Assembly (NCBI GenBank): GCA_028687585.1
Contig: JAQTZV010000001.1
Location: forward strand, 310,001 to 374,000
Direction of reading: 5' to 3'
DNA: 64,000 nt
DNA from: Desulfuromonadaceae bacterium
Lineage (GTDB): Bacteria > Desulfobacterota > Desulfuromonadia > Geobacterales > Pseudopelobacteraceae
Shown in pieces: positions 16,117 through 24,405 of the stretch; within the stretch, counting starts at the first letter, position 1; the number at the start of each line of letters is the position of its first letter. Made by a program: the position numbers and the translations under genes. The notes under the pieces were generated by a model that was not told the DNA's origin, did no database searches, and was given only the letters and a program-made list of their open reading frames with translations.

Positions 16117-16290
16117 TTATTCGCCTTTTCTAGCCTCCAGCCACGATTCAAAATCCTCGCGCCGCCATCGCTTGCACCCCATCAGAACCACCGGCTTCGG
16201 GAAATTCTGGTATCTCAGCATTCTCCAGAGCGTTGCCCGCGATACGTTCATGATTTCCATCAGGTCACGTTGTCTCAATAGTGCTTCCAT
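16117..16290 (-). CDS. AlpA/excisionase-type small DNA-binding protein
   Basis: The protein has 57 residues from the ATG at 16290 (GGAGG seven bases upstream); longer in-frame starts have no ribosome site and run through the shared promoter box. The sequence LRQRDLMEIMNVSRATLWRM followed by PKPVVLMGCKRWRREDFESW is a MerR-like winged helix of the AlpA/HTH_17 type. Such proteins act as excisionases or transcriptional regulators on integrative elements. It is divergent from the transfer operon and both are headed by the same box, so a switch between maintenance and transfer is a reasonable inference. Confidence 0.82.
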   Translation of the reverse strand: MEALLRQRDLMEIMNVSRATLWRMLRYQNFPKPVVLMGCKRWRREDFESWLEARKGE

Positions 16291-16324
16291 TGGCTTTCCT
16301 CCGTTCGTGGTGTTTCTGCTTGTT

Positions 16325-16348
16325 AAATAATCTATAGAGGGGGCAGGT
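16325..16348 (-). promoter_or_regulatory. Shared promoter/operator box, copy 2 (AlpA-like gene)
   Basis: The minus strand reads CCTGCCCCCTCTATAGAT then TATTTAAC, about 35 bases before the AlpA-like start codon. It differs from the copy before the transfer operon by about one base over 20. Between here and copy 3 (16349-16583) I see no gene. Confidence 0.68.
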
Positions 16349-16583
16349 GATTCCGGCGTCACAGAAGGCAAATTCACTCTAACCACTCAAATATATTTAA
16401 TATTATTTTTAATTAACCGATTCGGACTCACCGTTCACCGCTTATTAGGTCACAGGGGAACCATTTCCAGGCCAAGCTTTCGAGCCGTTAAAAATGTTGG
16501 ATAGGAAATAGTGCTCCTGCTGTTTCATGTTCATTCCCCATGCTTTATCTGCCGCTTAGCATTGCCCCAGCTACTTCGCCCAA

Positions 16584-16607
16584 CCTGCCCCCCCTATAGA
16601 TTATTTC
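16584..16607 (+). promoter_or_regulatory. Shared promoter/operator box, copy 3 (transfer operon)
   Basis: CCTGCCCCCCCTATAGAT followed by TATTTC ends 27 bases before the first gene of the transfer operon. It has the same orientation and similar distance to the start codon as the other two copies. It probably sets the start of the long tra transcript. Confidence 0.68.
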
Positions 16608-16633
16608 TATGAACAACTCTTTTTGGAGGCCCC

Positions 16634-17242
16634 ATGCAGCAGGGAAAACCTTTGAGCATCATCATGCTTGTTCTGCTTGTCCCTTTGACAAGCCATGCCA
16701 CTGACATCCGGCAACGGCCATACAGCTATTCGTTTGATGCGGCGGTGGCCAAGGAAGACAGGCAATTCGTGGTTTGCTCAAATTGCCCGGACAATCAGTT
16801 GTCAAAGATGCCCTTCGTTCCAAAACTTGCGGTGCGTCTGTCTGCTCCGGATAAGCAAACAGTCCCTGCCGCTCTGGAAGAGCACGAAGATCAGAACAAG
16901 AAAGTCGAAACCAAGCAGGAATCAGGTCGAACCGAAACAGTTCGGTTCAATTTCGACAGCGCACAACTGTCACGTAACGAAAGAGAAAGACTGACCGGAC
17001 TTATGAAGGAGCTGCCGACAAACGGCACGTTTGGTCTGACTGGCTATACCTGCTCAATCGGGACAACTGCCTATAACGAGAAGCTTTCGCTAAGAAGGGC
17101 GAATCAGGTTGCCGACATTCTGAAGGCCAACGGGGTGAATGTAGGAACGGTTAAAGGGAAAGGTACATGCTGCCCTGTCTCACAAGACAAGCGGCTCAAT
17201 AGACGGGTGGAGATCATGGAACAACGAAAGGAGGAGAAGTGA
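16634..17242 (+). CDS. Periplasmic OmpA-domain protein heading the transfer operon
   Basis: This 202-residue protein has a signal peptide (residues 1-22) and GGAGG before the ATG. Residues 100-195 form an OmpA C-terminal-like peptidoglycan-binding domain (VRFNFDSAQLSRNERERL, LSLRRANQVADILKANGV, DKRLNRRVEI). The middle is charged and coiled. Anchoring of the transfer channel to the cell wall is a likely role. Two cysteine pairs (CSNC near residue 50 and CC near 184) suggest disulphides, which fits the DsbC-like gene directly after it with a 4-base overlap. Confidence 0.78.
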   Translation: MQQGKPLSIIMLVLLVPLTSHATDIRQRPYSYSFDAAVAKEDRQFVVCSNCPDNQLSKMPFVPKLAVRLSAPDKQTVPAALEEHEDQNKKVETKQESGRTETVRFNFDSAQLSRNERERLTGLMKELPTNGTFGLTGYTCSIGTTAYNEKLSLRRANQVADILKANGVNVGTVKGKGTCCPVSQDKRLNRRVEIMEQRKEEK

Positions 17243-17991
17243 AACTGACGAATAACAGGAAACTTACGGTCGGCTGGTTGATGCTTCTTATCGTGATGGC
17301 GGCGGGGTTCTCTATCGCGAGCGATGATGTGAAAACGGAGAAAGAGAACCTGATGAAGAGTTTTCCGAATCTGAGGGTTGACGGCTTCAGGGAGTCCCCA
17401 TTGAAAGGTCTCTATGAGATCACCGCAGGTGAACAGGTATTTTACTTCAGCCCTGAAGGGTACCTCTTCTTTGGTGAGATCTGGACCAAGGACGGCAAGA
17501 ACCTGACTGCGGAAATGCGGGATAAAGTTATGGCGGATCGAGTCAAGGATCTACCCCTGGACAAAGCCCTGAAGATAGGTAACGGCCCCAGGAAGATCAT
17601 CGAGTTCACCGATCCCGACTGCCCTTATTGCCGTAAAGTTGACAACTTTCTTGCCAAGCGAACTGACGTGACCCGCTATGTCTATTTCGTCCCGTTGAGG
17701 AAGATTCACCCCGATTCTGAAAAGAAGGCCCGTTACATCCTTTCACACCCTGACAGGCAGAAGGCTTTCCATGAGGTATTCGGAGGAGCTTTGGACGGGA
17801 AACCGATTCCTGTCCCCGATGGCTCCCAGCAGACGCAATTGGAGGAGATGGAAAAAATTGCAGCAGGGCTTGGCGTACGAGGAACACCGGCACTCTGGAT
17901 CGATGGTGCGCATGTGAATGGTGCAGATCTCCAACGGATATCAGGTTTGTTGGACAAGGGAAAGGAGGTGAATGCAGCAGTGTCACATTGA
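17239..17991 (+). CDS. dsbC: DsbC-like thiol:disulphide isomerase of the conjugation system
   Basis: The 250 residues start at a GTG with GGAGGAGAA directly upstream. An N-terminal membrane or signal segment (residues 10-27) is followed by a DsbC-type dimerisation domain and a thioredoxin-like domain with CPYC at residues 128-131 and the cis-proline segment GVRGTPALWIDG. Conjugation operons of the F/SXT type often carry such an enzyme (TrbB or DsbC) to fold cysteine-rich TraN, TraU and others, and this operon contains extremely cysteine-rich TraN-like proteins. It works in the periplasm. Confidence 0.88.
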   Translation: MKLTNNRKLTVGWLMLLIVMAAGFSIASDDVKTEKENLMKSFPNLRVDGFRESPLKGLYEITAGEQVFYFSPEGYLFFGEIWTKDGKNLTAEMRDKVMADRVKDLPLDKALKIGNGPRKIIEFTDPDCPYCRKVDNFLAKRTDVTRYVYFVPLRKIHPDSEKKARYILSHPDRQKAFHEVFGGALDGKPIPVPDGSQQTQLEEMEKIAAGLGVRGTPALWIDGAHVNGADLQRISGLLDKGKEVNAAVSH

Positions 17992-18047
17992 ATATCAACC
18001 GCAGGACAGTCTGACCATCACTACAGAACACGAAAAGGAGAAAATGA

Positions 18048-18347
18048 ATGCACAAACGGAAAATGCTTCTGATGACCGCCGTTGCGATGATCGTGACACT
18101 GGCGGCATCCCAGGCAATGGCCCTCGTAGCACCAGTAGCCGGTTCCTTCGGCTTCGAAGCTTACGACTTCTTCATCACCAACATCCTCAAGGGACCCTTC
18201 GGCGCTATCGCCGGAGTTCTGGCAATCATTGCCGGGGTCGTTGTCATGATCCAGCAAAAACTGGTTCCGGCAGTCCTCTGCATCCTGGGGGGTGTACTCG
18301 TCATCAACTCGGACAAGATCGTCACCTCTCTCGGGATGATCATATGA
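18048..18347 (+). CDS. traA: Conjugative pilin, TraA/TrbC-VirB2-like
   Basis: This 99-residue protein has AAGGAG seven bases before the ATG. A long leader (residues 1-25, ending in MALVAP) is followed by two hydrophobic helices (about residues 50-68 and 73-92) separated by a short lysine-containing loop (QQKL), the standard layout of F-like and VirB2 pilins. It lies directly before traL as in F. The mature product would be the pilus subunit. Assignment rests on size, topology and position more than on conserved residues. Confidence 0.78.
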   Translation: MHKRKMLLMTAVAMIVTLAASQAMALVAPVAGSFGFEAYDFFITNILKGPFGAIAGVLAIIAGVVVMIQQKLVPAVLCILGGVLVINSDKIVTSLGMII

Positions 18348-18354
18348 CCGCAAC

Positions 18355-18381
18355 CTGAGCGGGGGCGCAAGCCCCCCTCAG
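18355..18381 (+). other. Intercistronic hairpin after the pilin gene
   Basis: CTGAGCGGGGGC-GCAA-GCCCCCCTCAG is a very stable hairpin with a GCAA tetraloop and no U-run. Such structures after a pilin gene can protect the upstream mRNA and so raise pilin expression above downstream tra genes; that role is inferred. Confidence 0.7.
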
Positions 18382-18408
18382 CTTCTCGAAGCCAAACGGA
18401 GAGAGCAA

Positions 18409-18675
18409 TTGGTTCGCAAGTTTCCTCAATACCTGACGCAGCCTTTCCAGGTTCTCTGGTTCGAGCCGGATGACCTGGCGATCATGACGGCGAGCTTTAT
18501 CTTCGCCCAGCAGTTCGGCGGGTATTTCTGGCTGGCATTGATTGTCGTGCCATGGGGATACAGCCGCTTCAAGAGACAGTACCCGCGTGGTTTCCTGCGT
18601 CACATCCTCTACTTCATAGGTGTAGCTCCGATGACAGGATACCCGCAGTTTTTCGAGAGAGATTTCCTGGAATGA
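18409..18675 (+). CDS. traL: Type IV secretion protein TraL
   Basis: The 88 residues begin at a TTG with GGAGAG upstream. The N-terminus (FPQYLTQPFQVLWFEPDD) and following hydrophobic stretches (about residues 23-55) fit TraL, the VirB3-like inner-membrane component. Its place between the pilin and traE is the canonical F-type order. Confidence 0.85.
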   Translation: MVRKFPQYLTQPFQVLWFEPDDLAIMTASFIFAQQFGGYFWLALIVVPWGYSRFKRQYPRGFLRHILYFIGVAPMTGYPQFFERDFLE

Positions 18676-18697
18676 CCATTACAGAGGGAGTGAAGAA

Positions 18698-19276
18698 GTG
18701 AACCTCGATATTTTTCTGCAGAAAAGCTCCAACATATTTGCCGAAAACCGGCTGCTCAAGTTCGTCGTCGTAGCACTGGGCATTGCCGTTGTCATAAACA
18801 CGGCAGGGCTTTTCATGGCCCTCAACAGCCAGCGGGTAATCCTCGTCCCGCCGACCATCAATTCCAGGATTTCTGTCTCCGGTGACAAGGCTTCTGATGA
18901 ATATCTGAAGGAGTTCACCCGCTACATCCTGAATCTGGCCCTTACCTACAATCCGGTCAACGCAAGGTCACAATTCAGCGAACTGCTGGCAGTCTATGAC
19001 CCCGCCGAGTTCCAGTCCTCCCGGAAAGAACTGTACGAGCTGGCGGACAAAATCGAAAACACCAAGGCGTCGAGCGCCTTTTACATCCATGCAATCAACA
19101 ACGACAGTGAAAAACGTCGACTTGAAGTCACCGGCAACAAAAGAACCTACATGGTGGACCAGAAGGCGGAGGACGTTCAGAAGGTCTACCTCATCGAATA
19201 CCGCTTTGATAACGGAAAATTCATCCTGGTACGGCTGTATGAGAAGCCGGCTATAGGCGAGAAGAAGGGGGCATGA
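18698..19276 (+). CDS. traE: Type IV secretion protein TraE (VirB5/VirB8-like)
   Basis: This 192-residue protein starts at a GTG. It has one N-terminal membrane helix (about residues 20-42) followed by a periplasmic domain including VLVPPTINSRISVSG-like and YVDQK-type segments typical of TraE. It would be part of the inner-membrane and periplasmic scaffold. Its last four bases overlap traK. Confidence 0.85.
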   Translation: MNLDIFLQKSSNIFAENRLLKFVVVALGIAVVINTAGLFMALNSQRVILVPPTINSRISVSGDKASDEYLKEFTRYILNLALTYNPVNARSQFSELLAVYDPAEFQSSRKELYELADKIENTKASSAFYIHAINNDSEKRRLEVTGNKRTYMVDQKAEDVQKVYLIEYRFDNGKFILVRLYEKPAIGEKKGA

Positions 19277-20208
19277 TGCGCAAGATTGCTTTATTGGCCG
19301 CATTGCTTACGCCGGTTTTTGTGCAGGCAGCAGAACAAAGCGGCGTCCAGAAACAGAAACCCGTGATTGATCAGGTTGTCGAGCAACCAGCCGAAGGAGA
19401 GTTCCCCACCACCGTGCTCCCGGAAGCGACCACGAGTGTCCGGCTGTCCAGTTCTGACATGAATCGTATTTCCTGTCCTTCCGACATCCGTGAGGCTCTG
19501 ACCTCCACCGAGAAAGGGCTCACTATCAAGATCACCGGCAAGGACGCCTTCGTAAAGTTCAGAGTGACCAAAAAGGGAGACAAGTTTGCCTATTCGGCAA
19601 CTCCTACCGAACTCTACGTTGTCTGCGGAGACGAGACCTTCAGCATGATCGTTTATCCGCAAAGAATCCCTTCTCAGACGATACGACTCACTTCAGGCAT
19701 AGAGAGAAAGATCAAGGAGAACCTCTCTCTCTATTCAGGCCTGCCGTTCGAGAAGAAACTGCTCAAGGCCATCAGGGATGTCTACACCGAGAACATTCCC
19801 GACTCCTACAGCGTCAGCAGAAAAGAGAAGCGTTTCAGCTCATACCGCGAAATCCTGCTGACCCTCAAACGGACCGTAGATATCGAAGGGGAAGGACTCC
19901 GAATCAAGGAGTATGAAGCCTCTCTTCGGGGTGAGACTTTAGAGTTCAAAATGAACGAGAAGATGTTACTGCGAACGGAACTGGCTGAGAACCCGGTTGC
20001 GATCTCTCTGGAGCGCCACATCCTGCGTACAGGCGAAACTTCGCGGGTCTTCCTGGTCGAGCAACGAGCGGAGAAATCGGGAACAGGAAAACTGGCCGGT
20101 GAGCTGCCGGTAATGGACAGTGCCAAACCAAGTGCCCCGGCAAAGCAGTCAGTGAACGCCAAGGATCGGCCATCAGAAACGGATCAGGAGGCAGACGATG
20201 AAAAATAG
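19273..20208 (+). CDS. traK: Type IV secretion protein TraK (outer-membrane core, VirB9-like)
   Basis: The protein has 311 residues with a signal peptide (1-20). A conserved central block starts VRLSSSDMNRISCPSDI, the entry to the secretin-like beta domain of TraK. The C-terminal 35 residues are charged and low-complexity. It would form the outer-membrane core complex with TraB and TraV. It overlaps traE and traB by 4 and 11 bases, showing tight translational coupling. Confidence 0.87.
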   Translation: MMRKIALLAALLTPVFVQAAEQSGVQKQKPVIDQVVEQPAEGEFPTTVLPEATTSVRLSSSDMNRISCPSDIREALTSTEKGLTIKITGKDAFVKFRVTKKGDKFAYSATPTELYVVCGDETFSMIVYPQRIPSQTIRLTSGIERKIKENLSLYSGLPFEKKLLKAIRDVYTENIPDSYSVSRKEKRFSSYREILLTLKRTVDIEGEGLRIKEYEASLRGETLEFKMNEKMLLRTELAENPVAISLERHILRTGETSRVFLVEQRAEKSGTGKLAGELPVMDSAKPSAPAKQSVNAKDRPSETDQEADDEK

Positions 20209-21472
20209 GCTGCTCTCCTTCTGGAACAATCTGAATGGAAACCAGCGCCGCCTGATTGTCTGGGTTGGAGGAGGCTGCGTCTTTATTGCGGTGTTCTTTT
20301 TCGGGAACATGGCCATGAACAGGGGAAAAGCTACGCTTCCGGCAAAAGATGTAAAGAGGGCGTCGCTGGATATTGAGCCAAAACTCCTGGAAAAGTCCCA
20401 ATTCCTCGAAAGCCAGAAAGAGATCTCCAGACGTGACGACAAGGTTGCCGAACTCCAGAAGAAGCTCGACGAAATTACCCGCGAGAGGAACGGACAAGTT
20501 GCAGCACCACCGCAGTTACTGGCAAGTGCAACGGCTACAGCTCAGGCTGATCCTCGCATCACAGCGAGCTCGCAGCTTCCGGGACAGTCTCAAAAGGCAG
20601 GTTTCCACAAAATGGCGAACAGTAAGCAACTGCCGCCACCACCGCCGATGCCACCAGCCGGCATGCCGCTACCGCCACTTCCTTCCACAGCTCAAGGCAT
20701 GCAGGCAGGACAGCCGCTTTCTCCTCCGGAGACAGAGATTGGCGACATTGCCATCGTAACCCATTCCGGATCAGGCAAATCAGTCAAGGTTGAAGCAGAG
20801 GATAAAAAAAAAGACACAACAACCGGTTCGGTCTATCTGCCTCCTTCTTTTATGGAGGCGACTCTGCTGAGTGGCTTGGACGCTCCCACGACATCGGAAG
20901 CCAAAGGTAATCCAGTGCCGGTGCTGCTCAGAGTCAAGACCCCTGCGGTTCTGCCCAACAGCGTCAAGGCGAACCTCAAAGGGTGTTTCGTGATTGCTGA
21001 TGGCAAGGGGAACCTGGCCACGGAACGGGCTGAGCTGCTACTGGTCTCCCTGTCGTGTCTTGACCGCAAGGGTCAGGCTGTCGTTGACCAGAAGATCAAG
21101 GGGTTCGTCGTTGATGAGGACGGCAAGATCGGCCTGAGGGGACGGGTTGTGGCAAAGATGGGCTCCATGATCGCCAGAAGCATGCTGGCCGGTTTCTTCG
21201 GCGGCGCCGGAGATGCCATCAAGGCTTCAGCCTCCACCCTGGCGGTCAGCCCTCTCGGTACCACTCAGACCGTTGACCCGAAGGATATTGCCATGTCCGG
21301 GGTTGGTTCCGGACTGTCGAGTGGCTTCAAGGAGATCCAGAAGTTTTATATGGAACTGGCCAGACAGACCATGCCGGTCATAGAAGTCGGAGCTACGAAA
21401 CCGGTGACACTGGTTATCAGCGAAGGAATCAATCTGGATATCAAGAAGATTGCAAAAGGAGGCGGAAAGTGA
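20198..21472 (+). CDS. traB: Type IV secretion protein TraB (VirB10-like)
   Basis: The 424 residues comprise an N-terminal membrane helix (about 25-42), a coiled-coil segment (about 65-100), and a proline-rich spacer (PPPPPMPPAGMPLPPLP near 147-163) that spans the periplasm. The C-terminal VirB10-type beta-barrel domain contains KGCFVIADGKGNLATERAEL and FFGGAGDAIK. TraB connects both membranes. The length is normal for the family. Confidence 0.9.
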   Translation: MKNRLLSFWNNLNGNQRRLIVWVGGGCVFIAVFFFGNMAMNRGKATLPAKDVKRASLDIEPKLLEKSQFLESQKEISRRDDKVAELQKKLDEITRERNGQVAAPPQLLASATATAQADPRITASSQLPGQSQKAGFHKMANSKQLPPPPPMPPAGMPLPPLPSTAQGMQAGQPLSPPETEIGDIAIVTHSGSGKSVKVEAEDKKKDTTTGSVYLPPSFMEATLLSGLDAPTTSEAKGNPVPVLLRVKTPAVLPNSVKANLKGCFVIADGKGNLATERAELLLVSLSCLDRKGQAVVDQKIKGFVVDEDGKIGLRGRVVAKMGSMIARSMLAGFFGGAGDAIKASASTLAVSPLGTTQTVDPKDIAMSGVGSGLSSGFKEIQKFYMELARQTMPVIEVGATKPVTLVISEGINLDIKKIAKGGGK

Positions 21473-21951
21473 AGAAGGCCCTGATTGCCATAGCAATGTT
21501 GATTATGAGTGGCTGTGCCCTGCTCAACCCATATGAGGGCAGTTTCAGTTGTCCGGAGACCAGTAACGGGAAATGCGTCTCGGTTCAGACGGCATACAGC
21601 GAATCAGCCACGGGACCGGGCAAGGATGAAGTTCATAAAAACGAACAGATCAACAGTGACAATGTCACCGTCAACTCCTCTACCGACAAAGAAAAAGAGT
21701 CTTTACTCAATCCAGCATCAACGGAGTACAGCAGCTTCAACCGTTACCGCACTGCGCTCTTCGACAAGTTCAGCGGCCTCCTGAAAGAGCCGGTTACGCC
21801 GGTCGTTGCACCTCCCAAGACCATGCGGGTGCTGCTCCTGCCGTACACCGGCCAGGACAATGAGTTCTACATGCTTCGTTACGTCTACTTCTTCGTCGAC
21901 GAGCCTCGCTGGCTTCTGGGCGATTCTGTTTCGTCAGGCGAGGAGGAGTAG
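21469..21951 (+). CDS. traV: Lipoprotein TraV (VirB7-like)
   Basis: This 160-residue protein starts at a GTG with AGGAGG upstream. It has a signal peptide ending in the lipobox MSGC (lipidated Cys16), followed by the TraV hallmark NPYEGSFSCPETSNGKC. It would anchor the core complex to the outer membrane. Its start overlaps the traB stop. Confidence 0.88.
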   Translation: MKKALIAIAMLIMSGCALLNPYEGSFSCPETSNGKCVSVQTAYSESATGPGKDEVHKNEQINSDNVTVNSSTDKEKESLLNPASTEYSSFNRYRTALFDKFSGLLKEPVTPVVAPPKTMRVLLLPYTGQDNEFYMLRYVYFFVDEPRWLLGDSVSSGEEE

Positions 21952-21954
21952 AGC

Positions 21955-24405
21955 ATGGGTATCATGTCGTCTCTTTTCGGGAAGGATGGAGGAATGACCC
22001 GGGGCGAGTTGAAGAAACTCTCGCAGCGGGAGAAGTTCTCCGACCATCTCCCCTGGATTGCCTATGAACCCAGGAAAAAGATCTATCTGAACACCGACAA
22101 CACCTTCGGCATGATGTGGGAGTGCGCTCCTCTCTCCTTTGCCTGCGAAACCAGCATCAAAACACTGGAAGGGCTCTTTCGTGTCAACCTGCCGGAAGGA
22201 TCGATCATGCAGTTCATCCTGTTTGCCGACCCTTTTGTGCAGCCGATCGTAGATGCCTATGGTTCACTGAAGAGTCGTGACAGCAAGCTGATTTATGACG
22301 TTTCAGACAACGTCTCGCGCTTCTTTCAGGAGGGGGTGGAAGGTCTTGGCTGCCTGAGCGGCATTCCGATCAGGAACTTCAGAATGTTTTTCACGGTCAA
22401 GTTCCCCGTTAAAGAAGTAGACCATGTAAATCTGGAAGAGGTGTTCGGTACGATCCAGGAGGTATTGCGGGGAGCAGGTCTTTCCCCGGTTGTCGTTGAA
22501 CCGGGAAGGTTGCTGGATTATCTGCGGCGAATGCTGAACGATGACCCATCCAGCAACTCCAGACACTATGACGAACGGAACATTATCCGCAAGCAGGTAT
22601 TGCTTGGTACTAAAGTTGAGAAACGGTTCTCCTCGCTCAAGTTCGACTCCAAGCACTTCCGTTGTGTGACGCCAAAATCTTTCCCCCTGAATGGCGACCC
22701 GATCCAGACCAACCAGCTCTTCGGCGGGATCATGGGTATGGCGACCGACTCGGACCAGATCCGGACTCCATTTTTCTTCACGCTGAACATCGTCCTGCGG
22801 AACCAGAAGAACAAGCTGCATACCAAGTGCAACATGGTCCTGCAACAGCAGGGAGTCGGCAGTTTCGCCCCCTCGCTGTCTCGCAAAAAAGATGAATATC
22901 TCTGGGCGGTCGACGAACTGGAACGGGGTACGAAGTTCTACCGGATCATCCCGATCATGTGGGTCTACGGTAGTGACGAATGGCTGGTAAATGAATCGGT
23001 GACCAGAGCCAAGAGGGTCTGGGAGGGACAAGGGTATGTGATGCAGGAGGACAAGGGAATACTCCCCATCCTGTTTATCTCAGCCCTTCCGTTCGGTCTC
23101 TACGACACTGGCAGCAACATCGACACCCTCGACCGGGACCATATCCTTCCGGTGGACAGCATCGCCGTCACTTTGCCGGTGCAGAGTGACTTCTCGGGGC
23201 TGGGCAAGCCGGTGATGCTCTTTGCCGGCAGGAAAGGTCAGCTCTTTGGGCTTGATATATTCCACAAAGAGGGTGTGAACAATCATAACGCCATGGTCTG
23301 TGCCTCGTCAGGAGCCGGCAAGAGCTTCTTTATCAACTACATGGTCTACAACTACTTTGCCACGAAGTCGAAGGTCAGGATCATCGATATCGGCGGCTCC
23401 TACAAGAAGATGACCAAGCTCTTCGGCGCCCGTTATCTGGACTTCAGCGAAGATTCGCAGGTCTGCCTGAACCCCTTTACCAACATCATCGATCCCGAGT
23501 ACGACATTCCGGTTATCGCTCCCATTGTTGCCCAGATGGTTTTCTCCACCGGCAAGACTATCCCAAGTGAGACCGAGATGACCCTCATCAAGCAGGCGGT
23601 TCGTTGGGCATGGCAGCAGGAGGGAAACGAGGCCGGCATCGATACCGTCTACGAATACCTGTTCAATTTCGACCGCTACTCATCGGAAGGGGGCGAGATC
23701 AGGGAGGCAGCATCACGTCTTGCTTTCAACCTGGCAGACTTCAGGAGTGATGGTTCCTTTGGCCGCTTCTTCAACGGCAAAAGCAGCCTCGACATCTCCA
23801 ATGATGAATTTGTAGTGCTGGAACTGGAGCATCTCAAGTCTCGCAAGGAACTGTTCCGGGTTGTCACCCTCCAGGTGATCAATGCCGTCACCCAGGATCT
23901 GTACCTCTCTGACAAGTCGGATCAACGGCTGATCGTCTTCGATGAAGCCTGGCAGTTCCTCGGCGAGAGTTCAACTCTGAAGGAGGTCATTGAGGAAGGT
24001 TACCGCCGGGCCCGTAAATACCATGGCAGCTTTACCATCATCACCCAGTCGGTGCTCGACATGAAGCTCTTTGGTGGGGTTGGAGATGTCATCCGAAACA
24101 ATTCGGCCTTCAAATTCTATCTGGAATCATCGGACTTCGAGAAGGCACTGGATGAGAAGCTGATGGACTACGACGAATTCACCATGAGGATTCTGAAGTC
24201 CACCAAGAGCAACAAGCCGAAGTATTCGGAGATCTTCATGGACACGCCGTTCGGTATCGGTATCGGCAGACTGGCAGTCGATCCCTTCTCCTATTACGTT
24301 TTCACTTCGGATGCGAGCGAGATCGCTGAAATAGAGGCAATGGTCGATGGTGGAGTGAGTTATGAGGATGCGATTCGTGAAATGGTCAAGAAGTACCGCA
24401 GCTAA
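21955..24405 (+). CDS. traC: Type IV secretion ATPase TraC (VirB4 family)
   Basis: The protein has 816 residues, normal for TraC. The N-terminal half is the TraC/VirB4 non-catalytic domain. Walker A is SSGAGKSFF near residue 453, Walker B is LIVFDEAWQFLG near 660, and a downstream SFTIITQSVLD sensor segment is present. It powers pilus assembly at the inner membrane. The last 44 bases overlap the next gene in another frame. Confidence 0.95.
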   Translation: MGIMSSLFGKDGGMTRGELKKLSQREKFSDHLPWIAYEPRKKIYLNTDNTFGMMWECAPLSFACETSIKTLEGLFRVNLPEGSIMQFILFADPFVQPIVDAYGSLKSRDSKLIYDVSDNVSRFFQEGVEGLGCLSGIPIRNFRMFFTVKFPVKEVDHVNLEEVFGTIQEVLRGAGLSPVVVEPGRLLDYLRRMLNDDPSSNSRHYDERNIIRKQVLLGTKVEKRFSSLKFDSKHFRCVTPKSFPLNGDPIQTNQLFGGIMGMATDSDQIRTPFFFTLNIVLRNQKNKLHTKCNMVLQQQGVGSFAPSLSRKKDEYLWAVDELERGTKFYRIIPIMWVYGSDEWLVNESVTRAKRVWEGQGYVMQEDKGILPILFISALPFGLYDTGSNIDTLDRDHILPVDSIAVTLPVQSDFSGLGKPVMLFAGRKGQLFGLDIFHKEGVNNHNAMVCASSGAGKSFFINYMVYNYFATKSKVRIIDIGGSYKKMTKLFGARYLDFSEDSQVCLNPFTNIIDPEYDIPVIAPIVAQMVFSTGKTIPSETEMTLIKQAVRWAWQQEGNEAGIDTVYEYLFNFDRYSSEGGEIREAASRLAFNLADFRSDGSFGRFFNGKSSLDISNDEFVVLELEHLKSRKELFRVVTLQVINAVTQDLYLSDKSDQRLIVFDEAWQFLGESSTLKEVIEEGYRRARKYHGSFTIITQSVLDMKLFGGVGDVIRNNSAFKFYLESSDFEKALDEKLMDYDEFTMRILKSTKSNKPKYSEIFMDTPFGIGIGRLAVDPFSYYVFTSDASEIAEIEAMVDGGVSYEDAIREMVKKYRS

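Noticed and set aside
22303-23031. A 242-codon minus-strand frame in traC
   Set aside because: It is a shadow of the well-supported TraC ATPase.
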